NCBI GenBank assembly: GCA_031254035.1
Contig: JAIRVF010000020.1
Span: 1 to 57,750 of the forward strand
DNA from: Paenibacillus sp.
GTDB taxonomy: Bacteria > Bacillota > Bacilli > Paenibacillales > Paenibacillaceae
Length of the DNA: 57,750 nucleotides
Direction of reading: 5' to 3'
The notes below the pieces were generated by a model that did no database searches, was not told the DNA's origin, and worked only from the letters and a program-made list of their open reading frames with translations. The translations under genes and the position numbers were made by a program. Shown in pieces: positions 1 through 7,831 of this stretch (positions are counted from its first letter, which is position 1; each line of letters begins with the position of its first letter).

Positions 1-645
1 CATCACCTGGAGGCGTGTCGAACCGAGCGCATACGCCGCTTCGCGGTATTTTTTCGGCACCATGGAGATCGCCTCATCGCTGATCCGACAAATGGTCGGG
101 AGCACCATCAGGGCAAGCACCAAAGCTGCTGCCAGAAGTCCATCACCCAAATTCTGCCCGCTCAACCTACGCAAGAAAGGAATCAAGACGGTCAATCCAA
201 GATATCCATATACAATAGACGGGATGCCGACGAGAAGGTCCAGAACCGGACGCATCATGTTCTTGATCCATTTCGGAGCGATCTCTGCGATCAAAACAGC
301 AAGCCCTACGGCTACCGGCACCGCCATGATCAATGTTAAAGCTGTAAGGGATAACGTATTAATGATGATCCCTGCTGCTCCATAATGATCCTCCTCCGGA
401 GTCCAATTAAAAGAGAGAAAAAAGTCGGTAAAAGAGATATTGGTAAAGGTTAACATCGCCGTTTTGCCGATAAAAAAGATGACCAGCCCAAGGACGAAAC
501 AGAGCGCCAGGATGCTGAACAAAAAATAATATTTAAAGAGCCGGTTCGCCATTCGGGCGCGCACATAGCGGCTAAACCGTTTATCGGATGGCTTTATGAG
601 CAAAGCAGGATCTTCGGGCACATATTGCTGGGTAGACGAGCTCAC
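1..645 (-). CDS. pstC: Phosphate ABC transporter permease PstC (3' end outside window)
   Basis: Inner-membrane permease of the high-affinity phosphate importer PstSCAB. The reverse strand reads from a GTG at 645, 9 nt after a TAGGAGGA ribosome site, and stays open to the window edge (215 codons; the family is usually about 300, so the C-terminal third is missing). After about 30 polar residues come hydrophobic segments, and the stretches GAAGIIINTLSLTALTLI, DLLVGIPSIVYGYLGL and the EAA-like loop ISMVPKKYREAAYALGST are characteristic of PstC. It follows pstS in the same direction, separated by a stable hairpin. Seen: frame, start and motifs. Inferred: the rest of the operon (pstA, pstB) lies beyond position 1. 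Confidence 0.93.
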   Translation of the reverse strand, partial: MSSSTQQYVPEDPALLIKPSDKRFSRYVRARMANRLFKYYFLFSILALCFVLGLVIFFIGKTAMLTFTNISFTDFFLSFNWTPEEDHYGAAGIIINTLSLTALTLIMAVPVAVGLAVLIAEIAPKWIKNMMRPVLDLLVGIPSIVYGYLGLTVLIPFLRRLSGQNLGDGLLAAALVLALMVLPTICRISDEAISMVPKKYREAAYALGSTRLQVM

Positions 646-665
646 TTTCGTTTCCTCCTATAAAG

Positions 666-697
666 CAGCCAGCCCCACTTCCATTCAGGGCTGGCTG
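666..697 (-). promoter_or_regulatory. Intercistronic hairpin between pstS and pstC
   Basis: Perfect 10-bp inverted repeat CAGCCAGCCC / GGGCTGGCTG with a 12-nt loop, followed on the reverse strand only by a short TTTATA run and then the pstC ribosome site. In binding-protein transporter operons such hairpins often protect the binding-protein mRNA or terminate partially, so that more PstS than permease is made. That role is inferred from position. Confidence 0.7.
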
Positions 698-741
698 TAG
701 TATTACATCTTCAAATCTCAAGCAGGTTGCTACTTAGAATA

Positions 742-1596
742 TTAGTGCATTGCGGAGATCGGAATGAATTTCAGCTTTTTCAGGGAGCCTTCTTGGAACT
801 TTTGGCTTTGTACATATTCAATGAAAGCTTTCGTTGCACCTGTAGGCTGTCCATTTGTCATGTAGTAACCGTATGCCCAAATTTTATAAGTTCCGTTGAT
901 CACGTTGTCGGTTGTAGCAGCCACGCCATTGTAGCTGATTGCTTTCACATCACTGTTTACGTATACGAGGTCGATATAACCGATTGCGTTTGGAGTTGTT
1001 GCAACAGCCGTTTTCATGTCGCCGCTGGAGCCAACTTCCTTGTAGTTTTTGTCCTTTTTCACGATATCGCCGCCTGCCAGCGCTTTTGACTGATAGTTAA
1101 CGCGTGTACCGGAGCCGAATGCGCGGGTAATGACCACGATGTCCGCATTGTCGCCGCCAACTTCTTTCCAGTTGGTGATTTTGCCGGAATAAATGCCTTT
1201 TAGCTGTTCTGTCGTCAGATTGTCAACTTTGACGTTTTTATTGGCGATTGTCGCAAAAGGAATGACTGCAACCTTGTTTGCCACCTGTCCGTCAAATGCT
1301 TTAAAGCCAGGGACATCCGTGCTTGCGTCCCAGTCACATGCGCCGATATCAGCGATGCCTTTCTTTACAGCCTGTGGTCCAGTGACAGAACCTTTGCCGG
1401 AAGCAGCAATTTTAACCTTAGGATTCAGCTTTTGAAATTCCTTCGCAGCTTGAAGAGTCAGAGGAAGCAGTGCCGTGGAACCGTTAATTGTGATTTTGCC
1501 GGAAAGGCTAGATGCTGCTGATGCGGAACCCACCAAGGTAGTTACGGCTACCAGTGAAGCTGCAGCCAGCAAAGATATTTTCTTGAATACTTTCAT
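742..1596 (-). CDS. pstS: Phosphate-binding protein PstS
   Basis: Extracytoplasmic phosphate-binding subunit of the Pst importer, 284 aa. The N-terminus is a signal peptide (MKVFKK, hydrophobic core, then VGSASA-ASS). The mature protein begins GKITINGSTALLPLT and has GSGTR (RAFGSGTRVNYQS) and TPNAIGYIDLVYV, all typical PBP-fold phosphate ligand loops. The start ATG follows GAGAGGAGATC. The leader ends in an Ala-x-Ala type signal-peptidase I site with no lipobox cysteine, which is unlike most Gram-positive PstS lipoproteins. Only 30 nt separate it from the upstream propeller gene, so the two are probably cotranscribed. pstC follows. Confidence 0.95.
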   Translation of the reverse strand: MKVFKKISLLAAASLVAVTTLVGSASAASSLSGKITINGSTALLPLTLQAAKEFQKLNPKVKIAASGKGSVTGPQAVKKGIADIGACDWDASTDVPGFKAFDGQVANKVAVIPFATIANKNVKVDNLTTEQLKGIYSGKITNWKEVGGDNADIVVITRAFGSGTRVNYQSKALAGGDIVKKDKNYKEVGSSGDMKTAVATTPNAIGYIDLVYVNSDVKAISYNGVAATTDNVINGTYKIWAYGYYMTNGQPTGATKAFIEYVQSQKFQEGSLKKLKFIPISAMH

Positions 1597-1626
1597 TTGA
1601 ATGATCTCCTCTCAATTTATACCAAA

Positions 1627-3063
1627 TTATTTAGTAAACTCACTTGTGTTTCCGTTTTGAACGACGATCACTTTACCATCTGCAATAATAGCCACCTTGG
1701 TGCCATCCGCCGAAATGGCCAGATCGGTAATATCGGTTTTCGTGCTGTAAATCTCGGTTTTCACGCCTGCAACAATGCTGTAAACTTTATTGTTTCCATC
1801 AGCGGTAATGCCTGCTGCAACAACATTTCCGTTGGAAGATGCACTCAACGTAACATCCACATCTCCGATCAGATCCTGGGTTTTTCCATCTGCGCCAATC
1901 GCCTTAATAGCTCCCTTAGCATTCTCATTGTTTGAATCGGCACTCAGATAAGCAACACTGCCGTCGCTCAGGAAGGCCGGGTACAATTTATTGTCGTTGG
2001 AAGTTGTCACAACTGCAGGTTTCGCATCTTTTACGCCAAGATCAAACGTGTAGATTTGCTCACCCGCTTTAGAGTAATCAATTTTGAGCGATTCCTCCGA
2101 GCTGTTCTTGTCGCTATCCGCAATACCGGTAATGTTGACGATATATGCAATTTTCTTCCCATCAGCCGAAACACGAACTTCGGATTTATTTTCCACCTTG
2201 TCAGCCACAATCTCGGTGATTTTGCCAGTGCCTACTGATATGTAAGAGATTTTCTCCTGTTTGTCGCCTTGCACGAAATAAATCTTTTTACCGTCTGCCG
2301 ACCAAACGAGGTCGGTTTTAATGGATGTGTCGGAACCCAGTTTATAAGGCTGCCCTATACGTACGCCGATCAAATACAGCTGTCCTGTTTCATCCGTATA
2401 TGCAGCCGAATCCCCACTTGGAGAAATTACCATATTTGACACGTTGTTATCTGAAGATAATAAAAATGAGCTGTAATCGGTATTCAAGCGAAATAATTTT
2501 GTAGTTTCCTCATCATCTTTTACGGCAATCACTTGGCCTCCGGTGTCAAAGCGCACAGATGCAAAACTTCCCGTGACTCTTTCTTTCTTCAAGATTTGCG
2601 AAGTTTGTCCGACATTTAGAATCTCACCGCCAAGTGCAGCCACCATCGGATTCAATTCGACATACAAGTGGTTATCTTGCATAACTGGAGCTGTCGTAAA
2701 AGGGTGCGCCTCTCCATCCAGCTTGAATGTGTTGGAACCTGCTTCGAGCTGCAGGCTGTGTCCGCTTTTTTCGGATTTGATCGTAATAACCCCGTTGGAG
2801 GTGGTCACCGTCGCACCGAAATATTTAGCCAGATCGCCAGCACCTATCAGCTTGACATTCCCAGTTTGGAGCATTGAAACGGAAGTGCTTTCGCCGTTGA
2901 TCAAAACCTGCTCAGTTGTTACGTTGAACTTGGTTGCTGTGGCTTTGGATTCAGCACTTTTGACCGGTTCTTTCGTCGCTGCTGCGTTTGCGGTCCCTGT
3001 GGACAGAGCTGTTGTTACGAATGCGGCTGCCGCGATAATTTGAAACATTTTTTTGTTTTTCAA
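1627..3063 (-). CDS. Secreted stalk-domain (copper amine oxidase N-like) plus beta-propeller protein
   Basis: Secreted protein of about 478 aa, function unknown. I start it at the TTG at 3063, which has AAAAGGGTGAG just upstream; a GTG 24 nt earlier is possible but has no clear ribosome site. A signal peptide (KNKKMFQ, hydrophobic core, TANAAA) is followed by one copper-amine-oxidase-N1-like stalk domain (about residues 40-145: VLINGESTSV, KYFGATVT, LYVELNPMVAALGGE). The rest is repeated TolB/WD40-like blades with recurring phrases such as VWSADGKKIYFV, VSADGKKIAYIV and ISADGTKVAII. It lies directly upstream of pstS and downstream of candidate Pho boxes, so it may be a phosphate-starvation wall or surface protein. 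That role is inference. Confidence 0.8.
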   Translation of the reverse strand: MKNKKMFQIIAAAAFVTTALSTGTANAAATKEPVKSAESKATATKFNVTTEQVLINGESTSVSMLQTGNVKLIGAGDLAKYFGATVTTSNGVITIKSEKSGHSLQLEAGSNTFKLDGEAHPFTTAPVMQDNHLYVELNPMVAALGGEILNVGQTSQILKKERVTGSFASVRFDTGGQVIAVKDDEETTKLFRLNTDYSSFLLSSDNNVSNMVISPSGDSAAYTDETGQLYLIGVRIGQPYKLGSDTSIKTDLVWSADGKKIYFVQGDKQEKISYISVGTGKITEIVADKVENKSEVRVSADGKKIAYIVNITGIADSDKNSSEESLKIDYSKAGEQIYTFDLGVKDAKPAVVTTSNDNKLYPAFLSDGSVAYLSADSNNENAKGAIKAIGADGKTQDLIGDVDVTLSASSNGNVVAAGITADGNNKVYSIVAGVKTEIYSTKTDITDLAISADGTKVAIIADGKVIVVQNGNTSEFTK

Positions 3064-3109
3064 ATGGCTCACCCTTTTCTTTATCACATATTGGATATAG
3101 GTCTATTTT

Positions 3110-3158
3110 CGTATACATTTGTTAAAACCGTTCAATCGGAATGTTATGAGTACGTTAA
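3110..3158 (-). promoter_or_regulatory. Candidate PhoP boxes and -10 upstream of the propeller-pst operon
   Basis: Reading the reverse strand, TTAACG (3158-3153), ATAACA (3147-3142) and TTAACA (3125-3120) lie 11 and 22 nt apart, so three sites share an 11-nt phase; the fourth expected slot (3136-3131, ATTGAA) is poor. PhoP of Bacillus binds direct repeats of TT(A/T/C)ACA with this spacing. A TATACG-like -10 (3115-3110) follows. The arrangement and spacing are seen; PhoP control is inferred. Confidence 0.5.
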
Positions 3159-3290
3159 ATATTTACCGTTGTCTTTTAGAAAAATAGGTATTATCCTAGT
3201 TAGAAATAGAGCTTATCCTAGGTAAATCCCTGATTATGGTAGCTAATAATGTAATCCCATTGTTAACTGAATATTATGGAGGTCAAAATT

Positions 3291-4244
3291 GTGTATGTAA
3301 TCGGATTTATTTTATCGCTTGTTATCGTGCTCGCCCTCATTCCCCCTTTGCGGAAGCTGGCGATCCGAGTCGATTTTGTCGACAGACCAACCAGCCGAAA
3401 AATTCATAAGGAACCGGTCCCTCATCTAGCGAGCATCGCCATCTTTCTCGGTTTCATGATTCCATATCTAATCCTGAGCCGTCATTGGGACCTCGAAATG
3501 GCCGGCATCATCGGCGGTTCACTTCTGATTCTGGCAATAGGGATGGTGGATGACTGGTACAAAACCCGGGGCAAGGATTTTCCGGCCCTGCCGAAAACTA
3601 TTGTGCAGGTCGCTGCAGCCGTGATCGTCTATTTCTCCGGCATCTCCTTTGTTGGCGTAACCGTTCCGTTTACCGGACATATGATCGTGTTTCCTGATTG
3701 GCTTCAGTTCATTTTGACTATTCTTTGGATCTTTGGTGTGACGACGGTTATTAATTTCATGGACGGGCTTGACGGTTTGTCTGGGGGAGTAGCCGGTATT
3801 TCGGCGCTGACACTTTTCGTTGTGGCGATTGCCAAAGGCCAGGCCCAATCGGCCATTATGGCTATCATCCTGGTTGGCGTTGCGCTAGGATATCTTAAAT
3901 ACAACAAACCCCCTGCCAAAATCTACATGGGCGACGCTGGGGCCACGTTCATCGGCTTCATGCTTGGCATTATCGCGCTTGATGGCGCATTTAAGCAGGT
4001 CACTGTAATATCGATTCTGGTGCCGGTGCTGGCGCTTGGTGTTCCGATTTTCGACAACATCTATGTTGTTATCAAGCGTTATCTGAATGGACAACCGGTG
4101 TATAAAGCTGACCGAAGTCAAATCCATTACCGTTTGCTTTCATGGGGGCTAAGTCCAAAACAAGCTGTCCTATTCATTTATTTGATCAGCGTCTGCTTGT
4201 CCCTTTCATCTATCATTTTGATGCTCTTAAGTAAATCTTCATGA
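3291..4244 (+). CDS. tagO: TagO-type undecaprenyl-phosphate GlcNAc-1-phosphate transferase
   Basis: Polytopic membrane enzyme of the MraY/WecA/TagO family that attaches GlcNAc-1-P to undecaprenyl phosphate, the first step of wall teichoic acid or other lipid-linked glycan synthesis. Visible motifs are DFVDRPTSRKIHKEP near the N-terminus, GMVDDWYKTRG, NFMDGLDGLSGG (Mg/substrate loop), YMGDAGATFIGF and DRSQIHYRLLSWGLS. There are about ten hydrophobic segments. I prefer the GTG at 3291, because the ATG at 3276 overlaps the GGAGG (3278-3282) that serves this GTG with 8-nt spacing; the protein is then 317 aa. It diverges from the Pho-box region of the pst operon. A terminator follows at once, so it is probably monocistronic. 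Confidence 0.92.
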   Translation: MYVIGFILSLVIVLALIPPLRKLAIRVDFVDRPTSRKIHKEPVPHLASIAIFLGFMIPYLILSRHWDLEMAGIIGGSLLILAIGMVDDWYKTRGKDFPALPKTIVQVAAAVIVYFSGISFVGVTVPFTGHMIVFPDWLQFILTILWIFGVTTVINFMDGLDGLSGGVAGISALTLFVVAIAKGQAQSAIMAIILVGVALGYLKYNKPPAKIYMGDAGATFIGFMLGIIALDGAFKQVTVISILVPVLALGVPIFDNIYVVIKRYLNGQPVYKADRSQIHYRLLSWGLSPKQAVLFIYLISVCLSLSSIILMLLSKSS

Positions 4245-4251
4245 TTACACC

Positions 4252-4290
4252 AAAGCTCCACTAGCCTGGGAAAGGCAGTGGGGCTTTACT
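4252..4290 (+). terminator. Rho-independent terminator of tagO
   Basis: AAAGCTCCACT (4252-4262) pairs with AGTGGGGCTTT (4277-4287, one G-U pair), 8 nt after the tagO stop, followed by ACTTTTT. Confidence 0.75.
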
Positions 4291-4311
4291 TTTTGGAGGA
4301 CAATTCTCAAA

Positions 4312-4364
4312 CAAATGACCCGAGACGAAAACACGGAATGATCGTGCTCGCTTCGGGTCATTTG
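4312..4364. repeat. Long imperfect hairpin with perfect 12-bp arms
   Basis: CAAATGACCCGA (4312-4323) pairs with TCGGGTCATTTG (4353-4364). Inside, CGAG/CTCG and CACG/CGTG pair again, so almost the whole 53 nt can fold. There is no T-run on either side, so it is not an obvious terminator. No coding sequence occupies 4245-4655; this stretch holds this structure, a TTGACA-N17-TAATAC promoter-like sequence (4399-4427) and the 52-bp repeats described separately. Confidence 0.6.
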
Positions 4365-4477
4365 TTATGCAATTGATAAATGTTAGCAGAAGGTAAAGTT
4401 GACAGAGGGATACCGTTGTATTAATACTCCGAGGAGTGGCTTTTGACATAGGAGAGATGTGGCAATGGATGCTTATC

Positions 4478-4529
4478 TCCCTCCTGAAAAATTTAAAAAC
4501 CACTCCGAAGAGTGGCTTTGGACGTCCCA
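4478..4529. repeat. 52-bp direct repeat, copy 1 (terminator plus tRNA 3'-end duplicate)
   Basis: This stretch repeats at 4611-4662 with a few mismatches. It contains the CCACTCCGAAGAGTGG hairpin and GACGTCCCA, which at the second copy includes the last bases of the tRNA-Arg acceptor stem. Copy 1 has no tRNA attached, so it is a partial duplication of the tRNA 3' end and its terminator. Confidence 0.7.
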
Positions 4530-4621
4530 AGTCGGGGTACAGCCCTTCGGGCTGACTGCGAAGCGAATGCTAACGAAAGCGGATGCTCCGACGAACCCTA
4601 TTGGTTCTCATCCCTCCTGAA

Positions 4622-4652
4622 AAATTTAAAAGCCACTCCGAAGAGTGGCTTT
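4622..4652 (-). terminator. Terminator of tRNA-Arg
   Basis: Reverse strand: AAAGCCACTC-TTCG-GAGTGGCTTT followed by TAAATTTTT, starting 3 nt after the tRNA 3' end. It is a stable tetraloop hairpin with a T-rich tail, and lies inside copy 2 of the 52-bp repeat (4611-4662). Confidence 0.8.
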
Positions 4653-4655
4653 AGA

Positions 4656-4729
<74 letters not shown>

Positions 4730-4867
4730 TTATTATGTAGTAAAACGGTGCGTTTATTATTATAGCGCATTTCTCGAAAAAATCAAAGAGAAATTTTTAA
4801 AAATGAATCATCAGCAGTTTGGCGGGGTAATATGATAACAGCAAACCTACGTAAAGGAGTTTTTGCA

Positions 4868-5161
4868 ATGCGCCAACTATTGTCGGCCTTATCGTATTTC
4901 AGCATCTTTTTCGCCCCTTTCATTTTCCCGATCATTGTCTGGATCGCCTCAAATGATTCGTATGTCGCCATGCATTCGAAACGAGCGCTAATCTCGCATA
5001 TACTTCCATTTGTCGCAGCAGTTCCCCTGCTGATTTTAACGTTCGGAGCGGATAATCCAGGTTCAGTTCTCGGGTATGTTATCCTTTTCATCATTATTTA
5101 TTTCGGGACATTTATTTATAATATCGTCAAAGGCATCCAAGTGTTACGCGAATATGCATAA
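4868..5161 (+). CDS. DUF4870-like small membrane protein
   Basis: 97-aa membrane protein with three hydrophobic segments (LSALSYFSIFFAPFIFPII, HILPFVAAVPLLILTF, VLGYVILFIIIYFGTFIY) and a short charged loop containing HSKRALISH, the pattern of the DUF4870 family. I start at the ATG at 4868, preceded by GTAAAGGAG; an upstream in-frame ATG at 4832 has no ribosome site. No biochemical role is known for the family. A bidirectional terminator lies 85 nt downstream. Confidence 0.75.
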   Translation: MRQLLSALSYFSIFFAPFIFPIIVWIASNDSYVAMHSKRALISHILPFVAAVPLLILTFGADNPGSVLGYVILFIIIYFGTFIYNIVKGIQVLREYA

Positions 5162-5245
5162 CCTACGGGATGAATCCCCTCCATTATATGTAACATAGAT
5201 CTTGGCGTATTTCACAGAACAGGTAACACTTACAGATTTTTAATG

Positions 5246-5275
5246 AAAAACCTCCGATTTTCCGGAGGTTTTTTA
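5246..5275. terminator. Bidirectional terminator
   Basis: AAAAACCTCCG-ATTTT-CCGGAGGTTTTTT has A- and T-runs on both sides. It lies between the DUF4870-like gene (+) and a small reverse-strand ORF ending at 5285, and can end transcription from both. Confidence 0.85.
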
Positions 5276-5284
5276 CTTTAGGGG

Positions 5285-5416
5285 TTACTTATTGCCAAAA
5301 CGTCTCGGGCTTTGCGGAATAGCCATATTTCTGTTGTTTTTGTTCAAGACTTCTTCGGCGAATTCAGTCTGGTGGGCATACTTGTTGCCTTTCGTTTTTT
5401 TATACGTGAACGCCAC
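5285..5416 (-). CDS. Small basic hypothetical protein (43 aa)
   Basis: GTG start at 5416 with GGGGGGTGAG close upstream; it ends at TAA just before the bidirectional terminator. The product begins VAFTYKKTKGNKYAHQTEF and ends SPRRFGNK: basic, polar and without cysteine. The TEFAEEVLNKNN stretch loosely recalls gamma-type small acid-soluble spore proteins, but I cannot assign the family. Ribosome site plus terminator suggest a real gene. Confidence 0.5.
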   Translation of the reverse strand: MAFTYKKTKGNKYAHQTEFAEEVLNKNNRNMAIPQSPRRFGNK

Positions 5417-5430
5417 TTTCGCTCACCCCC

Positions 5431-5598
5431 CTACATTATAGTATGGGGAGCTAACGGAGCAGATATGACCTTCAATATATGGTTGTACTTGCAAGGATGA
5501 TGAAGTGAAGGAAAGAGCAACGTTCCTTTTGTCATGAACAAGATCCCGCTTCTTGTGACAAGTTCTCCCATACAGTCTTCACAGAGCAGGACAGACAT
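5431..5598 (-). CDS. Small CxxC hypothetical protein (55 aa)
   Basis: ATG at 5598 with AAAGGGA four nt upstream. It begins MSVLLCEDCMGELVTRSG, so it has one CxxC pair, and ends just before the ribosome site of the 43-aa ORF; the two may form a small operon. Only a single metal-type knuckle is visible. It could be spurious, since it sits in the asnB upstream region on the other strand. Confidence 0.35.
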   Translation of the reverse strand: MSVLLCEDCMGELVTRSGILFMTKGTLLFPSLHHPCKYNHILKVISAPLAPHTIM

Positions 5599-5736
5599 TT
5601 TATCCCTTTCTTCGGCATATAACTGTATCACTTTGGCAAATGTGAATTTTACAATAATCCCGAACCAAAATTATGACAAAATCCTGAGAGCGGGATGGAT
5701 ACAAATGGACAAACGAGAAAGAAAGGATGAGCCGTC

Positions 5737-7581
5737 ATGTGCGGAATAACCGGTTTTGTTCAGTGGAGCGGCGATTTGACGCAAAATTCGCAGACTCTCG
5801 TAAAAATGACGGAAACCTTGACCCCAAGAGGGCCGGATGCATATGGAACGTGGATTTCGGGCCCATGTGCCTTCGGTCACCGCAGGCTTAGCGTCATCGA
5901 TCCGGAGAACGGGGCGCAGCCCATGCTTGTATACGATGATGAGGATTTATACACCATAGTATACAACGGGGAATTATATAATGCAGCGGAACTAAAACGG
6001 GAGCTGCTAAAAAGAGGGCATCACTTCCGCACGAATTGCGATACGGAAGTTCTTTTGGTCTCATACATGGAATGGGGACCTGCCTGCATCGACAAATTCA
6101 ATGGCATTTTTGCGTTTGCCATCTGGGACAGCGTTCGCGAGCAGGTTTTTATGGCACGCGATCGGCTTGGCGTTAAACCATTTTTTTACAGCCAAACCGG
6201 GGGCCTACTAGTCTTCGGCTCCGAGCCGAAAGCACTGCTTCAGCATCCGAAAGTCGAATCCGTCGTAGATGCTGAAGGATTGGCGGAGATTTTCATCATC
6301 GGTCCGGCACGAACACCGGGTCAAGGAGTGTACCGGGATATCAAGGAACTGCGTGCGGGGCATGCCATGATTTTCAGCCGTAAAGGCTTGAATATTTATT
6401 CGTATTGGAAACTCGACAGCCATCAGCATGAGGAAGATACCGAAACAACTGCAGCGCAGTTGCGTGAGCTTCTTCAAGATACACTGGAGCGCCAGCTCGT
6501 TTCCGATGTTCCCGTGTGCACACTGCTCTCTGGAGGACTGGATTCAAGCGCACTGACAGCCCTTGCCGTGCAATATTATAACCGTACCGGTCAGGGGCGG
6601 ATGGATACCTATTCGGTCGATTACGTAGGCAACGACAAGCATTTCAAATCCCATGCTTTTCAGCCCGGCGCCGATGCCCCTTGGATCCGCCGGATGGCCT
6701 TAGAGCTCGGAACAAATCATCATTACATCGAGTTCGATACTCCGGAACTGATCGAATCGCTAAGCAACTCTACCCTGACGCGAGACCTGCCTGGGATGGC
6801 AGATGTGGACGGTTCCCTTTATCTCTTTTGCCGGGAAATCAAAAAAGGAGCTACCGTAGCGGTATCCGGAGAAGCCGCGGATGAAATATTCGGCGGTTAC
6901 CCCTGGTTTCACCGGGAAGAGATGCTGAATTCAGGAACTTTCCCCTGGGCCGTTGCTTCGGAGATGCGAGCTAGCTTACTTTCCCCTGAAATCCGGGAGT
7001 GGACACGGCCGCTTGAATATCTTGCTGACCGCTACGACGAAGCAGTGCGAGAGGTACCAAAGCTCCGCGGTGAAAACGGAAAACAGGCGCAAATGCGCAT
7101 CATGTCATATCTGAATATCACCCGTTTCATGCCCACTTTGCTCGACCGCAAAGACCGTATGAGCATGGGCGTCGGCCTGGAGGTCCGTGTCCCTTATTGT
7201 GACCACCGGCTTGTTCAATATGTGTGGAATATCCCCTGGGAGATGAAAATGACCGGAGGTCGCGAAAAAGGCATTCTACGCAAAGCTTTAGAAGGTGTAT
7301 TGCCGGATGACGTGCTTTACCGCAAAAAAAGTCCATATCCCAAAACCCATAATCCCGATTTTCTTGCTGCCGTCAAAAAGCAAATCCTTGATATTCTAGA
7401 TGATCCCACTTCACCAATCCTTCCGCTCGTTAACCAGGAAAAAATTCGTGAGATCGCCGTCTCTCCCGAAGCGTCTTCCAATTTACCGTGGTTTGGCCAG
7501 CTGATGTCGGGCCCGCAATTATTCGCCTACCTTGCCCAGGTCAACAATTGGTTAAAAACTTACCATATCTCCATAAAATAA
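5737..7581 (+). CDS. asnB: Asparagine synthetase (glutamine-hydrolysing)
   Basis: 614-aa AsnB-family enzyme converting aspartate, glutamine and ATP to asparagine. The N-terminal Ntn amidotransferase domain starts with the catalytic cysteine (M-C-GITGFVQW) and has RGPDAYGTW, GHRRLSVID and NGELYNAAEL. The C-terminal synthetase domain has the ATP pyrophosphatase loop LLSGGLDSSALTAL (about residue 260), SGEAADEIFGGYPWF, DRKDRMSMGVGLEVRVPY and KSPYPKTHNP. The length equals the AsnO type of Bacillus as I recall it, so a sporulation role is possible but cannot be decided here. Monocistronic, with AAAGGA upstream. Confidence 0.93.
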   Translation: MCGITGFVQWSGDLTQNSQTLVKMTETLTPRGPDAYGTWISGPCAFGHRRLSVIDPENGAQPMLVYDDEDLYTIVYNGELYNAAELKRELLKRGHHFRTNCDTEVLLVSYMEWGPACIDKFNGIFAFAIWDSVREQVFMARDRLGVKPFFYSQTGGLLVFGSEPKALLQHPKVESVVDAEGLAEIFIIGPARTPGQGVYRDIKELRAGHAMIFSRKGLNIYSYWKLDSHQHEEDTETTAAQLRELLQDTLERQLVSDVPVCTLLSGGLDSSALTALAVQYYNRTGQGRMDTYSVDYVGNDKHFKSHAFQPGADAPWIRRMALELGTNHHYIEFDTPELIESLSNSTLTRDLPGMADVDGSLYLFCREIKKGATVAVSGEAADEIFGGYPWFHREEMLNSGTFPWAVASEMRASLLSPEIREWTRPLEYLADRYDEAVREVPKLRGENGKQAQMRIMSYLNITRFMPTLLDRKDRMSMGVGLEVRVPYCDHRLVQYVWNIPWEMKMTGGREKGILRKALEGVLPDDVLYRKKSPYPKTHNPDFLAAVKKQILDILDDPTSPILPLVNQEKIREIAVSPEASSNLPWFGQLMSGPQLFAYLAQVNNWLKTYHISIK

Positions 7582-7723
7582 ACATCATCCGATTTAAAAA
7601 CCAGCTAATAGATTGTTAATTGATACTTGTAAGGTTACTTATAGCGTGAACTAATGCTAACTTCCAAAATGTCCCGATCATTCGGGATGATGCTTACCCT
7701 AAGGTACGTAAGTAATGAAAAAA

Positions 7724-7805
7724 GGGGCCGCCCCTCCGTCTGAACAGCCTCCAATGGTTAGTGTAGACTAACATTGAGGAGCAGTTCAATGACGGGGATG
7801 GTCCC
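7724..7805. repeat. Imperfect 82-bp inverted repeat after asnB
   Basis: Two arms of about 39 nt meet at GTTAGTGTAGACTAAC. Their outer ends are GGGGCCGCCCC and GGGACCATCCCC, and the inner parts share TGAAC-x-GC and AATG-x-TTAGT. It is followed by ATTTTTCT. It could act as the asnB terminator, but its size and diverged arms look more like a tiny MITE or a pair of transposon ends. The 250 bp between asnB and the next gene hold nothing else I recognise. Confidence 0.5.
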
Positions 7806-7831
7806 ATTTTTCTAATGCGATTTAAGATGTT

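Noticed and set aside
727..1089. Forward Cys-rich ORF of 120 aa
   Set aside because: Antisense to pstS; composition follows from the opposite frame.
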